DNA of 36,898 nt, taken from the IMG/VR virus record IMGVR_UViG_3300044640_000922, positions 1 to 36,898 of that record; one strand, 5' to 3'. This document shows positions 20,282-28,460 of the stretch, piece after piece. Within the stretch, counting starts at the first letter, position 1; every line of letters starts with the position of its first letter. Position numbers and translations under genes: made by a program. The notes under the pieces were generated by a model. It searched no databases and was not told the origin of the DNA. It worked only from the letters and a program-made list of their open reading frames with translations. The stretch comes from a virus.

Positions 20282-22077
20282 CGCTGCCCCGCCGGGGTCA
20301 CGTCGATGGTGGGGTTTCCCATCCTCACGAAGCTGGGCGAGGCCGAGCCGCTGAACCGCAGCTTGGCGAGGCGGCCCGTCGCGCGAAGGTCGGACTTGGA
20401 CTGGCCGGGGGCCATGGTCTGCCCGGAGGTCGAGGTCTCCGAGGCCTGCGGATAGAACCGCGTCACCGCCGCCACCTCCACCGCGCCGACCTGGTCCTTG
20501 AAGTCGGGCCAGAGGGTTCGCAGCTGCATGGTCAGGGCGGGGTCGAGGTAGTTGTCCGCCGTCTCGATGAACCAGGAGAGGGGAGCGCCGTTCGCCGACT
20601 GGCCCTTTTCATGCCAGTAGAGGTTGCCTTGCGGATCCGCAGCGATCGGATAGCTGTTCGGGCTGGGCGGGGCGTCGGAATAGGCCGTCCGGGCCATGTT
20701 CCCGCGATACCAGGCGCTCTCCGGGGCGTTGAGCAGGGTCGGGATGTGCGCGGCGAGATAGCGCGAGCATTCCACCCCGTCGCGGGCGTCCGGATAGTCG
20801 ATCCGGATTTCGTTGAAGAAGGCCGTCGAGCCCACCGTGATCTTGTCGGTCTGCGCCGGCGCCATGTTGTCGGCGAAGTCGTCCTGAATGGGGCAGGGAA
20901 CGAGCGTCGGCTGCCCACCGAGCGTGTAGCCATAGAACTGGAGGTTCGGGCCGACCCAGAAGGCCTGTTGACCCACCACCGTGAAGGCGTTCGGGCCGAT
21001 AATGCCGCACTCTTCGCCGACCTGATCAAAGCGCCAGGGCTGGATGAGGGAGCCCACGAAAGTGCCGACGAACAGGCCCCCGGTCGTCCAGATCAGCAGG
21101 TTTTCGCCCATGACCGCGCCGCAAACAATGCGACCGCCCCCCGGCAGGCGATACTCCCGCGCCGAGGTCGAAGCCGCCGTGTTCCACACCGTGTTGTCGC
21201 CGACACTGGAATGGCGGATCACCAGCGGGTCAAAAGCGTAGGGCGAGGCCTCTTGATTGCAGCCTAGGGCAAACACCTGACGGGTAGGGGCCACCAGCGA
21301 GTACGTCACCTGAACCGGGGCATTGGCCACCACCACCGCCCGGGATCCAGTGTTGTTCGTCCAGGCATAGATCGCCCCGTTGCGCGGGTTGGCGATCAGG
21401 TTCTGGCCCCAGGACGCCAGACTCCATGTCCGGGGGAAGAAGTCCGCCGTCGAGGGCGTTGACCACGTGCCGGTTCCGTAGGTTCCCGTTCCGTAGCCAG
21501 CCCCACCCGTGCCGTCGATGTTGCCCGCAGGAAGCGCCACCTGCGGGGTGACAATGACGCCGGTCCCGCCCCCGGTCGCGCCCGAGGTCGCATTGGAGGT
21601 GAAGGTGTAGGTGTAGGAGTTGGCGTCCACCACCGTGATGGTGAAGGTGCCGTTGGGGGTGATGCCGCCGACAGCCGCCGCGCCGGCCACGATGACGGAC
21701 GTGCTGGACGTCAAACCGTGGTTGACATGGGCCACCGTCACCACCGCCGAGCCGTTCGTCACGGTCAGGGGGTTGGAGCCGAGCAGGGTCGGGGGTCCAA
21801 ACGGCGTGATGTCGAAAACCGACCCGCCCTGATAGACCTGAAGCGCCGAATGCGAGCCGGAGGCGATGTTGAGGACCGCCGCGTTGTCCGTCCAGCCGAA
21901 CAGCTTGCGGACCACGCCGGTGAAGGGTGAATTGGTGATGGCTTCCCACCCGCCGATCACCTGCGCCCGTCCCCGCCAGAAGCGCACGTTGGAGCCGTCG
22001 GCATAGCGTCCCGAGGCGGCAAAGGTCGTGTCGTCGTTGTTCAGGCCGGGAGGCAGTTCAAGGACGACGCGGGGCAT
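20278..22077 (-). CDS. Tail hub / DNA-stabilisation protein (P22 gp10-like)
   Basis: 599 residues. Begins PRVVLELPPGLNNDDTTFAA, YADGSNVRFWRGRAQVIGGW, the opening of phage stabilisation proteins of the gp10 type, and continues as repeated beta-propeller-like strands (FGWTDNAAVLNIASGSHSAL, LLIWTTGGLFVG, FTVVGQQAFWVGPNLQFYGY). P22 gp10 has about 470 residues; part of the excess is an inserted domain at about 102-178 (NPLTVTNGSAVVTVAHVNHG, then GGITPNGTFTITVVD and SATSG-like Gly-rich end), which is also found in the protein at 24041..24706. It plugs the portal-tail channel after packaging. GGAGCTGATTGA precedes the ATG. Confidence 0.78.
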   Translation of the reverse strand: MPRVVLELPPGLNNDDTTFAASGRYADGSNVRFWRGRAQVIGGWEAITNSPFTGVVRKLFGWTDNAAVLNIASGSHSALQVYQGGSVFDITPFGPPTLLGSNPLTVTNGSAVVTVAHVNHGLTSSTSVIVAGAAAVGGITPNGTFTITVVDANSYTYTFTSNATSGATGGGTGVIVTPQVALPAGNIDGTGGAGYGTGTYGTGTWSTPSTADFFPRTWSLASWGQNLIANPRNGAIYAWTNNTGSRAVVVANAPVQVTYSLVAPTRQVFALGCNQEASPYAFDPLVIRHSSVGDNTVWNTAASTSAREYRLPGGGRIVCGAVMGENLLIWTTGGLFVGTFVGSLIQPWRFDQVGEECGIIGPNAFTVVGQQAFWVGPNLQFYGYTLGGQPTLVPCPIQDDFADNMAPAQTDKITVGSTAFFNEIRIDYPDARDGVECSRYLAAHIPTLLNAPESAWYRGNMARTAYSDAPPSPNSYPIAADPQGNLYWHEKGQSANGAPLSWFIETADNYLDPALTMQLRTLWPDFKDQVGAVEVAAVTRFYPQASETSTSGQTMAPGQSKSDLRATGRLAKLRFSGSASPSFVRMGNPTIDVTPAGQR

Positions 22078-22081
22078 TCAA

Positions 22082-22645
22082 TCAGCTCCAGTCGGAACGC
22101 GGGGGATACTGTGTGCGCTTGGCCCGGCGGCGCGGGTCGTCGTACTGGCCGGGCCGCTTGCCCTCGTCGCGCTGGATGGCCTTTTCGCAGTGGTCGCGGT
22201 CGATCCAGTGCAGGATGCGGCAGAAGATGCAGGCGATTTTCCGGCCCCGGCGGGCGTCCTTGCCGGCGCGGGACGAAAGCCGCTCATCCTCATCGCCACC
22301 AAGAACGACGTTCAGCAGTTGGCTCAACGAAATGCCGATGTTGATGATGTACAGCTTCGGCGTCAGCTTCTGGGTCGGCTTGCCGGAGATTTTGCCTTCG
22401 TCGGGCTCAAGCGCCTTCTCGCAATGGTCCTTGTCGATCCAGCCTAGCAGGACGCATAGGATGCACGGGATGACGCGGCGCTTGTCCAGATCCTTGAAAA
22501 ACCGGCTGGACAGCGTTTCGCCCGGGCTTCCTCCGGTGACGGCGTTCAGCACCTGATCAAGGGCCACAAACAGCCGGCGGAAGTAGGTCAGGATTGGTCG
22601 ACCGGGGATATAGGTCTGCTGCTGCGGGTAGCGGCTTTTCGTCAC
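22082..22645 (-). CDS. Phage protein with tandemly duplicated CxxC/HC domain
   Basis: 187 residues made of two homologous halves. Unit 1 (about 27-88): FVALDQVLNAVTGGSPGETL, SSRF, IPCILCVLLGWIDKDHCEKA. Unit 2 (about 106-166): LSQLLNVVLGGDEDERLSSR, IACIFCRILHWIDRDHCEKA. Both keep CxxC (C61/C64; C139/C142) and Asp-His-Cys (74-75; 152-153), which could bind metal. The single-domain form is widespread in tailed phages ('D..LN...GG..DETLSSR....HC..A') without a known role; a two-domain version is unusual. GTG at 22645 overlaps the previous TGA. Soluble, basic C-terminus. Confidence 0.72.
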   Translation of the reverse strand: MTKSRYPQQQTYIPGRPILTYFRRLFVALDQVLNAVTGGSPGETLSSRFFKDLDKRRVIPCILCVLLGWIDKDHCEKALEPDEGKISGKPTQKLTPKLYIINIGISLSQLLNVVLGGDEDERLSSRAGKDARRGRKIACIFCRILHWIDRDHCEKAIQRDEGKRPGQYDDPRRRAKRTQYPPRSDWS

Positions 22646-23070
22646 GGCGCTTCTCCCGCGAGGATTTGAGCCGCACGGCCCACGCCGATCAGTCCGCCAA
22701 GCTCCAGCAGCGGGACGCCGGTCTGAATGTCGGGGTCTGACAGGCGCACCACCGTCGCCGCGTCCAGCATGTGCTGGTAGTCGGAGATCAGCGGATTGAC
22801 CGCCGCCGCCTGCCGGATGGCGATGCGTTCGGCCTGCGTGAACAGCCGCAGGAAGTCGATCTTGTTCAGTTCATCGACCGGAGCGGGCGGGGGAGGCGGG
22901 GGCGTGTAGGGAAAGAAGCCCTGGTTGACGTAGCCGAGTTCCACAGCCGCGTCGGGCACGGCGGCGGACAGATCGGCAAGGCAGGCGTCCGACAGGCCCA
23001 CCAGTTCGGCGGGGAGCGGGCCGGGGTCGCCGATGAGGGTGTCGGGGAGGGTCTTGCGTTGGTAGAGCAT
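22642..23070 (-). CDS. Putative tail-fibre-associated protein
   Basis: 142 residues; ATG overlaps the glycine-rich fibre stop (TAATG). N-terminus MLYQRKTLPDTLIGDPGPLP resembles tail-fibre-assembly/adaptor proteins; a linker of consecutive prolines (YTPPPPPPAPVDELNK) separates it from a helical domain (FLRLFTQAERIAIRQAAAVN, LISDYQHMLDAAT) that recurs in short proteins after phage fibres. It may be a chaperone or cap for the glycine-rich adhesin before it. Confidence 0.65.
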   Translation of the reverse strand: MLYQRKTLPDTLIGDPGPLPAELVGLSDACLADLSAAVPDAAVELGYVNQGFFPYTPPPPPPAPVDELNKIDFLRLFTQAERIAIRQAAAVNPLISDYQHMLDAATVVRLSDPDIQTGVPLLELGGLIGVGRAAQILAGEAP

Positions 23071-24041
23071 TAGGGGACCACCAGTGTGCCGTTAGACGTG
23101 AATGTGTGAACCCACCACCGGGTTGAGCCGTCGAGGTAGTTGGTGACAGTGCCGCCGGTGCAAAGTTGGGTGGGGCTGGCGTAGGACCAGATGGCGACGC
23201 CGGAACCGCCGATACCGCCAAGCTCTGATAATCCGCCCCCTGCTCCGCCTCCGCCGCCGCCAGTGTTGGCCGATCCGTTGTTTCCGCGAGCAGCCAAAGT
23301 TTGGCTGGCGGTCGCGCCGTTACCGCCACCCCCGGAACCGCCAGCGCCGGCTGCTCCACTTACAGCGCCGCCACCACCACCGCCGCCATAGGTTACCAAA
23401 GCGCCGGAGATGTTGTTTGAAACGCCAGCCCCGCCCGTCCCGCCAGCGGCAAAAGATCCGGCCCCGTTCGCCCCAGAGGCGCCGGCGCCGCCGCCACCCG
23501 CTCCCGACGCATATCCTGGGAATGGCGCGCCACCCCCATTTCCGCCGTTAAAACCGCCTGCTGCGGCTATGCCGTTTGATCCACCAGTCGGATCACTAGC
23601 GCCACCACCGCCACCATTGGCGCCCGAAAGGCCGTTTATCAGTGAAAACGAAGCGTTGCCGCCGCCGCCGCCGCCTTGGGCGATTAACACTGATCCTATA
23701 CTTGAGGCGCCACCAGATTGGCTTGAGACTGATCCGCCTCCGTCTCCGCGCGCGCCACCTACGCCGATAGAAATTGAATAGACGCCGCTGCTTAGGTTTG
23801 CTGATCCAGCGACAACAGCGCCGCCGCCGCCGCCACCACCACCGCCCCAGCCCGAGCCATTTCCTCCACCTCCCCCGCCACCACCAACGATCAGGTATCG
23901 CCCTTCAAGCCCCACCCGCTTCCGCCCGTCCATCCCCTGCGCCCGCAGGCCCATGCCGCCCATCGCCATGCTCTGCGAGCCAGCCGGGAGGGTCATGGAC
24001 TGGGCCAGAAGGCCCGTAGGTCCGAGCGGCTGGGTGGGCAT
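23070..24041 (-). CDS. Glycine-rich tail adhesin
   Basis: 323 residues from ATG at 24041, which overlaps the upstream TGA; the frame is open further 5' but that part is antisense-like over the upstream gene. N-terminal 50 residues (PTQPLGPTGLLAQSMTLPAG, GRKRVGLEGRYLIVGG) then about 230 residues of poly-Gly and GGxG loops alternating with short sequences, as in polyglycine-II sandwich adhesins at fibre tips. The C-terminus (about 285-323: VAIWSYASPTQLCTGGTVTN, YLDGSTRWWVHTFTSNGTLV) is a small beta domain common at the end of such proteins. It probably recognises the host surface. The variable loops would set host range. Confidence 0.82.
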   Translation of the reverse strand: MPTQPLGPTGLLAQSMTLPAGSQSMAMGGMGLRAQGMDGRKRVGLEGRYLIVGGGGGGGGNGSGWGGGGGGGGGAVVAGSANLSSGVYSISIGVGGARGDGGGSVSSQSGGASSIGSVLIAQGGGGGGNASFSLINGLSGANGGGGGASDPTGGSNGIAAAGGFNGGNGGGAPFPGYASGAGGGGAGASGANGAGSFAAGGTGGAGVSNNISGALVTYGGGGGGGAVSGAAGAGGSGGGGNGATASQTLAARGNNGSANTGGGGGGAGGGLSELGGIGGSGVAIWSYASPTQLCTGGTVTNYLDGSTRWWVHTFTSNGTLVVP

Positions 24042-24706
24042 CAGTAGCCGAAGCCCTGCGCGTCGAAGACGATGCCGGTGTTGGTGACGCTGATGCCGAC
24101 ATACAGCGTCTCGTTCTTCGCCAGGATCAGGGGCGCGGAGTCCGTGTAGCCGAAGTCGCCGCCGGTCTGCGCCGTGGTCGTGGCGACCGTGTAGGCCGAC
24201 AGGAGGGCCGACTTGATGAACCGCTTGGTGGTCCCGCCATCCGGGCTGACGAACAGCTGAAGCTCGGTCGCCGTGTTGGTGGCCCGCGCTAGAGCCGTCA
24301 GGCGGGTGATCCGCGCGCCGTTGCGGCTGGCCCGGCTGTCCTGCACCGTCACCGCAGAACCGCCGCCCGTCGCCGTCGAGGTGGCGTTTGAGCCGTGGGT
24401 GATGGTGTAGGTCGAGGAGGTCAGGACGGTCACCTGATAGGCGCCGGAAGGCGTGATGCCGCCGACCGCAGAGGCTCCCGCCATCGTGATGGTGTCGCCC
24501 GTTGCAAGGCCGTGATCCGCCTGCGTCACCGTGACCGTGGGCGAGGCGTTGACCACGCTCAGAGGGTTGGGGTTCAGCAGATACAGCGGGGCCAGCAGGA
24601 CCGTGTTGGTCGGGCTGTCCGTGTAGGTGGTGTTGGCGGTCGTCGCCACAGCCGTGGCGGACCACGGGGTTTGAGGCGTAACGATGGAATTGGGAGTGAC
24701 AGGCAT
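24041..24706 (-). CDS. Tail/fibre protein with the HGL beta domain
   Basis: 221 residues; AAGGA before the ATG. Residues 47-122 (NPLSVVNASPTVTVTQADHG, GGITPSGAYQVTVLTSSTY, Thr/Gly-rich end) match the domain inserted in the tail hub at 20278..22077. The C-terminal part (ALARATNTATELQLFVSPDG, TKRFIKSALLSAYTVATTTA, ETLYVGISVTNTGIVF) is a beta-rich structural domain. It precedes the adhesin gene with a TGATG overlap and may connect it to the tail. Confidence 0.72.
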   Translation of the reverse strand: MPVTPNSIVTPQTPWSATAVATTANTTYTDSPTNTVLLAPLYLLNPNPLSVVNASPTVTVTQADHGLATGDTITMAGASAVGGITPSGAYQVTVLTSSTYTITHGSNATSTATGGGSAVTVQDSRASRNGARITRLTALARATNTATELQLFVSPDGGTTKRFIKSALLSAYTVATTTAQTGGDFGYTDSAPLILAKNETLYVGISVTNTGIVFDAQGFGY

Positions 24707-24718
24707 TTCAGGGGGTCC

Positions 24719-25393
24719 TTAGAGAGCCGCAGCGAAGGCGATGGCGAGTTTCGTGGCCGTCGCGGTCTTGGCGGCCTGGTCGGAGGCGTAGTTCGTGATG
24801 TCGGAGGTGGTCAGCGTCGGAATGCCCCAGGAGGCCACCGCCCCGTTGGTGATGAGCGCCTTGCCCGCGTTGCCGCCTTGGCCGGGAAGTGAGCCGCCCG
24901 CCATGGTGAAGGCCACGCCGTCAACATAGCCCTTGGTCGCTGCGTCGGTGTTGGCCGAGGGCGCCCCGAGGTTGGTCAGGGTCACGCCGCCGAAGTTGGT
25001 CGCGGTCGTGGTGCGGTAGAAGTTGATCCCGTCCGGCGAGTAGCAGAAGCCCACCTCGCCCGCGGCGAAGGATGCCGTGGCCCCTGCGCCAGTGGTGACG
25101 ATGACAGCGCCAGAGGCGGCATTGCGGACGAAGTAGAGCTTCCTGACCCCGGGAACCGTGATCGTCCCGCCCGTCCCGCCGGTGATGTTCAGCGCCATGC
25201 AGCGGGCCTGATCGGTCGCCCCGTTGACGCTGGTGAGCGCCGTCGGGCCAGACAGGCTCAGGCTCACCGCACCGGCCAGCGCGTCCTCGATGAGCTGGAA
25301 GACGCCCGCGTTGAGGTTGGTGCCCCAGGTGTTGAGGTTCTCGCCCGGAGCCTGAAGGTTGAGCCGAAACGATATCGAGTAGTCTGAGGGCAT
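24719..25393 (-). CDS. Tail fibre-type protein
   Basis: 224 residues. Opens YSISFRLNLQAPGENLNTWG, then NLNAGVFQLIEDALAGAVSL, the start of many phage fibre proteins. Residues 140-160 hold the fibre motif NLGAPSANTDAATKGYVDGV ('ATKGYVD'), which marks trimeric coiled-coil or beta fibre repeats. C-terminus Ala/Thr-rich. ATG overlaps the upstream TGA. Confidence 0.82.
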   Translation of the reverse strand: MPSDYSISFRLNLQAPGENLNTWGTNLNAGVFQLIEDALAGAVSLSLSGPTALTSVNGATDQARCMALNITGGTGGTITVPGVRKLYFVRNAASGAVIVTTGAGATASFAAGEVGFCYSPDGINFYRTTTATNFGGVTLTNLGAPSANTDAATKGYVDGVAFTMAGGSLPGQGGNAGKALITNGAVASWGIPTLTTSDITNYASDQAAKTATATKLAIAFAAAL

Positions 25394-25641
25394 CAGAGAG
25401 CGCTCCCGTCAGCCCGGAGCCAGGTGTAGACCCCGGCCACGGGGGTGCTGATGGCGATGGAGTTCTTGTCGGAGACGTGGATCATGCAGCCGGGCCAGTC
25501 CGCCGCCGGCGGCAGGTCGGCATTGACGACCGAGGCAAGCTGAACCGGCTTGGTCGGGACCGCCTGTTCGTTGATGGCGTCCTGCATCTCCTGCAGGGTC
25601 GGGGCGAGCGGAAAGCCAAAGGTGGGAGAAACCGGCCTCAT
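25393..25641 (-). CDS. Small tail-region protein
   Basis: 82 residues if started at the ATG at 25641, which overlaps the upstream TGA (ATGA); a GTG two codons earlier (25647) is an alternative. Sequence MRPVSPTFGFPLAPTLQEMQ, LPPAADWPGCMIHVSDKNSI, AGVYTWLRADGSAL. The last part resembles the short beta domain that follows fibre proteins ('..W.G..IYVSD...' in phage head-fibre domains). Likely a small decoration or fibre piece. Confidence 0.65.
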   Translation of the reverse strand: MRPVSPTFGFPLAPTLQEMQDAINEQAVPTKPVQLASVVNADLPPAADWPGCMIHVSDKNSIAISTPVAGVYTWLRADGSAL

Positions 25642-26339
25642 GTCCACACCTCCGAATTACCCGGAACCGGCGTCCAGATGCCCGGCGAGCCCGTTGGACT
25701 GGACCAAGACGCGCCCGCACCCGGAACCGGCGTCCACGTCGCGCCGCTGACAAGCGCCACGGCGGACAACGTATCCCGGGCCTCCGTGACCGCGAGAAAG
25801 CCCGTAATGTCCCCCCCAAACACCGCCCCCGAAGCCGAGAGGGTGTCCCGAGCCTCCGTGACATTGACCGTGCCGGTTATAGGCCCGCCAAAGACCGTTC
25901 CAGAGGCCGCAAGCGTATCAGGCGCTTCCGTCCGGGCCAGCGAACCCGAGATCGCCACCCCGCCAGATGCGGAGAGCGTGTCCGGTGCTTCTGTGACCGC
26001 TACAGTGCCGGTTGCCGGTCCACCCGAGACAGTGCCAGAGGCCGATGCAGTATCCGCCGCCTCAGTGACGCCGACAGAGCCCGCAACGAGAACCGCACCC
26101 GAGATAGAAGCGGTATCCGCTGCCTCCAGGATGGCCGCAGTACCTGTGATGCCGCCGCCCGAGACCGTGCCAGACGCCGAGACGGTGTCGGCTGCTTCGG
26201 TAATGCCAGCCGAGCCAGAGACAATGACCTGGCCGAGGGCGTCGAGGGCGTCGGGGGCCTCCGTGACCGCCAGAGAGCCCGTAATCGCCCCGCCAGGAGC
26301 CCCGGCGGACAAAGCCGGGACGCGAATCCGCAGGGCCAT
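25638..26339 (-). CDS. Tandem beta-repeat tail protein (eight TEAxDTLSASG repeats)
   Basis: 233 residues. From residue 19 to about 199 it consists of eight units of 22-24 residues of the form (I/A)xGxxxVTEAxDTxSASGxV, for example GSLAVTEAPDALDALGQ and GTVNVTEARDTLSASGAV. Such repeats are frequent in phage tail and adhesin proteins and probably stack as beta-strands. The C-terminus has two WTPVPG repeats encoded by an 18-bp direct repeat. Repeat number could vary between relatives and set spacer length. Confidence 0.78.
   Translation of the reverse strand: MALRIRVPALSAGAPGGAITGSLAVTEAPDALDALGQVIVSGSAGITEAADTVSASGTVSGGGITGTAAILEAADTASISGAVLVAGSVGVTEAADTASASGTVSGGPATGTVAVTEAPDTLSASGGVAISGSLARTEAPDTLAASGTVFGGPITGTVNVTEARDTLSASGAVFGGDITGFLAVTEARDTLSAVALVSGATWTPVPGAGASWSSPTGSPGIWTPVPGNSEVWT
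25659..25736. repeat. 18-bp direct repeat, two copies 60 bp apart
   Basis: acccggaaccggcgtcca occurs at 25659..25676 and 25719..25736 and encodes the two WTPVPG segments at the C-terminus of the beta-repeat protein. Confidence 0.88.
25743..26285. repeat. Degenerate tandem repeats encoding the beta units
   Basis: About eight degenerate copies of a 66-72 bp unit make up most of the gene at 25638..26339, alternating in similarity (every second unit is closer), which suggests growth by duplication of a two-unit block. Copies share the gcctccgtgac / gcttccgt core. Confidence 0.75.
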
Positions 26340-26343
26340 GAGC

Positions 26344-27168
26344 TTAGTCTCCGATCAGCGGCGGGCGGCTCTTGAACGGGTGCGCAGCGGGCAGGTTGGC
26401 CACCAGGCCCCACTTCCACGCCAGATAGCCCTCAACGGCCTGAACCTGCGGGAACGAAAGGGCGAGCGTCATGATGAGTTCCGCAATCCAACCGTTCCAG
26501 GAAGACCCGCCAGCCGTACCGACGTCCGACCCCACGCGGACCCCCGTCGTGCTCAGAGCGGCGGACTGGCCCGCCAGCGTGGCCCGGGCGCCCCCGTTGG
26601 CGGAGATCGCGTTCTCGTTGGCCGCGAGGCCCGCTGTGCCGAACGCGCCTGTCAGCAACTGCGGGCCAGTGCCGAGGCCCGTCAGGGCCGGCGAGGTCGT
26701 CCCCGACCCCCCGGCGATCTGCATGGCGCTTCCGGCGGCGTTCACCGAGCCGAGGTAGAACTGCGGATAGGCGGCGCTGGGCGAGCTCGTGTCGCCTGTC
26801 AGCTTGGTCACGGCGATGCGACGAAAGTTAGAGAGCAGCCCTGCGCCGGAGACCACCGCAAAAGTGCAAAACGCCCGGTTGGGCGCGATGTTGAAATCGG
26901 GAGTGTCGAGCTTCGTCGCGCTGGCCGCCGTGAAGTTCACCGCTGGCAGGCCGTTGATGGCGTTGCTCAAGAGCGCCGGTTTTCTGACGGTCGTCGTGGC
27001 GTTACGGCCAAAGCCGCTCTTGTCCCTCCAGGTGTTGACGCCGGACCCATCGACCACAAGGGTTGAGAGATCGGCGGCGTCGAGCCAAAGCGAAGGAAGG
27101 GTGCTCTCCGGCGTCCAGAGCCGCGCCTGAAGCCGCGCCTCATCGACAGGCGAGACGCCTCGGGGCAT
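26344..27168 (-). CDS. Tail protein with concanavalin A/LamG-like lectin domain
   Basis: 274 residues. Residues 24-265 fit the ConA-like beta-sandwich: LPSLWLDAADLSTLVVDGSG, VNTWRDKSGFGRNATTTVRK, PAVNFTAASATKLDTPDF, VRVGSDVGTAGGSSWNGWIA and ELIMTLALSFPQVQAVEGYL, then WKWGLVANLPAAHPFKSRPP. The 'W.D.SG.G..A', 'F.G.IAEL..Y', 'VEGYLA.KWGL...LP..HP' signature is common in phage and environmental lectin-like proteins. It likely binds surface polysaccharide. Confidence 0.82.
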   Translation of the reverse strand: MPRGVSPVDEARLQARLWTPESTLPSLWLDAADLSTLVVDGSGVNTWRDKSGFGRNATTTVRKPALLSNAINGLPAVNFTAASATKLDTPDFNIAPNRAFCTFAVVSGAGLLSNFRRIAVTKLTGDTSSPSAAYPQFYLGSVNAAGSAMQIAGGSGTTSPALTGLGTGPQLLTGAFGTAGLAANENAISANGGARATLAGQSAALSTTGVRVGSDVGTAGGSSWNGWIAELIMTLALSFPQVQAVEGYLAWKWGLVANLPAAHPFKSRPPLIGD

Positions 27169-27581
27169 CAGGCGACGTCCTCATTCCAGGGCCGGACGTA
27201 GAGCTCGTTTCCCGAAGCCGCCAGGGCCACCCCAGCGTTATTCACAAGGGAGAACCGCATCACGTACGGGTAGAGGCGGACCATGTTGAGGACCGCCACC
27301 TTGGCCCCGGCGCCTGCGAGAAGGGGGACCACATAGAGGTCGCCGCCGACCCTGTCCGCTGTGTCCGTTCCGTCATTCAGCGTGACCCGGACCGTGATCG
27401 ATCCGCCGGTCGCCGGGGTGATGGAGCCGAGCTTGATTGTCACCAAGCCGTAAAGGTCCCGGTTCGCGCTGTTGTCGTAAGTGACGACCGAGGACTCCCC
27501 GGCGTTGGCCAGCGAGTTGAGCGTCGTGCCGGCGAAGTTTGAAGAGCGGGCACTTGGGGTTGCCCATTTCGCGACAGCCAT
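27168..27581 (-). CDS. Beta-rich tail structural protein
   Basis: 137 residues, MAVAKWATPSARSSNFAGTT onwards. Predominantly beta (RDLYGLVTIKLGSITPATGG, SITVRVTLNDGTDTADRVGG, VLNMVRLYPYVMRFSLVNNA), of the kind seen in short podovirus tail genes. TGATG with the lectin gene. Function not recognised more precisely. Confidence 0.65.
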   Translation of the reverse strand: MAVAKWATPSARSSNFAGTTLNSLANAGESSVVTYDNSANRDLYGLVTIKLGSITPATGGSITVRVTLNDGTDTADRVGGDLYVVPLLAGAGAKVAVLNMVRLYPYVMRFSLVNNAGVALAASGNELYVRPWNEDVA

Positions 27582-27584
27582 GAT

Positions 27585-28025
27585 CTACCCCACTGCTCCC
27601 CGGGCCAGACCCACCGACCGGGCCGTCACTTCGATTTGGTTATGCTCCGCCCAAGACGGGAACCTGCGCCGCTCGGCGCTGGCCTTCAGAATCTGCGCGT
27701 CGGTGGCGGTGATGACCGTCGCCGCCGCTAGGCCGTCGAGCCCGGATCGGACAAAGGCGTGAGCCGTGTCGACCCCGCCGTTTTTCAGAATGTAGAAGAC
27801 CCAGCGCAGCGTCGCGTCCTGCACCGCGCCCGCTTCGATGGCGTTCAGAACCCGCGCCCCGCCCTCGGGGCCGAGGGCGACCATAATGCCCGCTGGCCCC
27901 AGAAGGGTCTGCTCCAGGGTGACAACCTCCGGAAGGCTGGGGTCTGGGCTGTTCAGCAGCTCGGCGACCCGCCAGTCCGGAAGACCGGCGAGATCGGCGG
28001 CGGCGACACGTTCGGCCAGGCTCAT
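27585..28025 (-). CDS. Conserved phage tail-region protein
   Basis: 146 residues. Helical: AERVAAADLAGLPDWRVAEL, LNSPDPSLPEVV, then GPAGIMVALGPEGGARVLNA, LRWVFYILKNGGVDTAHAFV and ILKASAERRRFPSWAEHNQI. The 'DW..AE.LN.PD....' opening and 'S.A...G......' end occur in phage proteins that follow adaptor genes. No known role. AGGGTTGACCCC precedes the ATG. Confidence 0.65.
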   Translation of the reverse strand: MSLAERVAAADLAGLPDWRVAELLNSPDPSLPEVVTLEQTLLGPAGIMVALGPEGGARVLNAIEAGAVQDATLRWVFYILKNGGVDTAHAFVRSGLDGLAAATVITATDAQILKASAERRRFPSWAEHNQIEVTARSVGLARGAVG

Positions 28026-28047
28026 GGGGTCAACCCTTCAAAGGCGC

Positions 28048-28452
28048 TTAGCCGTTGCCTTCGGTCACGGTGAAGGACGTCACGCTCACCGTCTGACTGG
28101 TGGCGATGCTCGTGTTATTCAGGTTCAGGTCCGAGCCCGACGTGCCCACGTCACCGTCCATGATCGCCGTGCTGCCGTTGGACTGAAACAGGCGGAACCA
28201 AGAGGCCGTTCCAGTGGCGGCCGCCGTGCCATTGCTGATCGCATTGGCCGTCAGGACGCCGCTGGCAGCCGCCGCCGCAAACGCCGTCGCGTTGCAGGTC
28301 AGCTCCACCAGCATGGTCTGAGAGGTGATGGCCGTACCCACATTGGCCGGCCGCGTCCCGTTGTAGATCCGCACCTTGGCGGAGGTTCCAATGCGGGTAT
28401 TGAGCGCGTCCAGCATGGCGTTGCGCGTGGTCGTGTCGTACTTGATAGCCAT
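28048..28452 (-). CDS. Putative tail/decoration protein
   Basis: 134 residues. MAIKYDTTTRNAMLDALNTR, then AKVRIYNGTRPANVGTAITS and FRLFQSNGSTAIMDGDVGTS. This 'R...LD......G....LRIY.GT.PA....' pattern is recurrent among small phage structural proteins encoded between head and tail genes. Beta-sandwich appearance; function unknown. Confidence 0.7.
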   Translation of the reverse strand: MAIKYDTTTRNAMLDALNTRIGTSAKVRIYNGTRPANVGTAITSQTMLVELTCNATAFAAAAASGVLTANAISNGTAAATGTASWFRLFQSNGSTAIMDGDVGTSGSDLNLNNTSIATSQTVSVTSFTVTEGNG

Positions 28453-28460
28453 CGGGTGCC

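Noticed and set aside
24042-24665. Upstream extension of the glycine-rich adhesin frame
   Set aside because: It overlaps a coding gene in another frame and has Gln/His/Gly-rich shadow composition; ATG at 24041 gives a TGATG junction.
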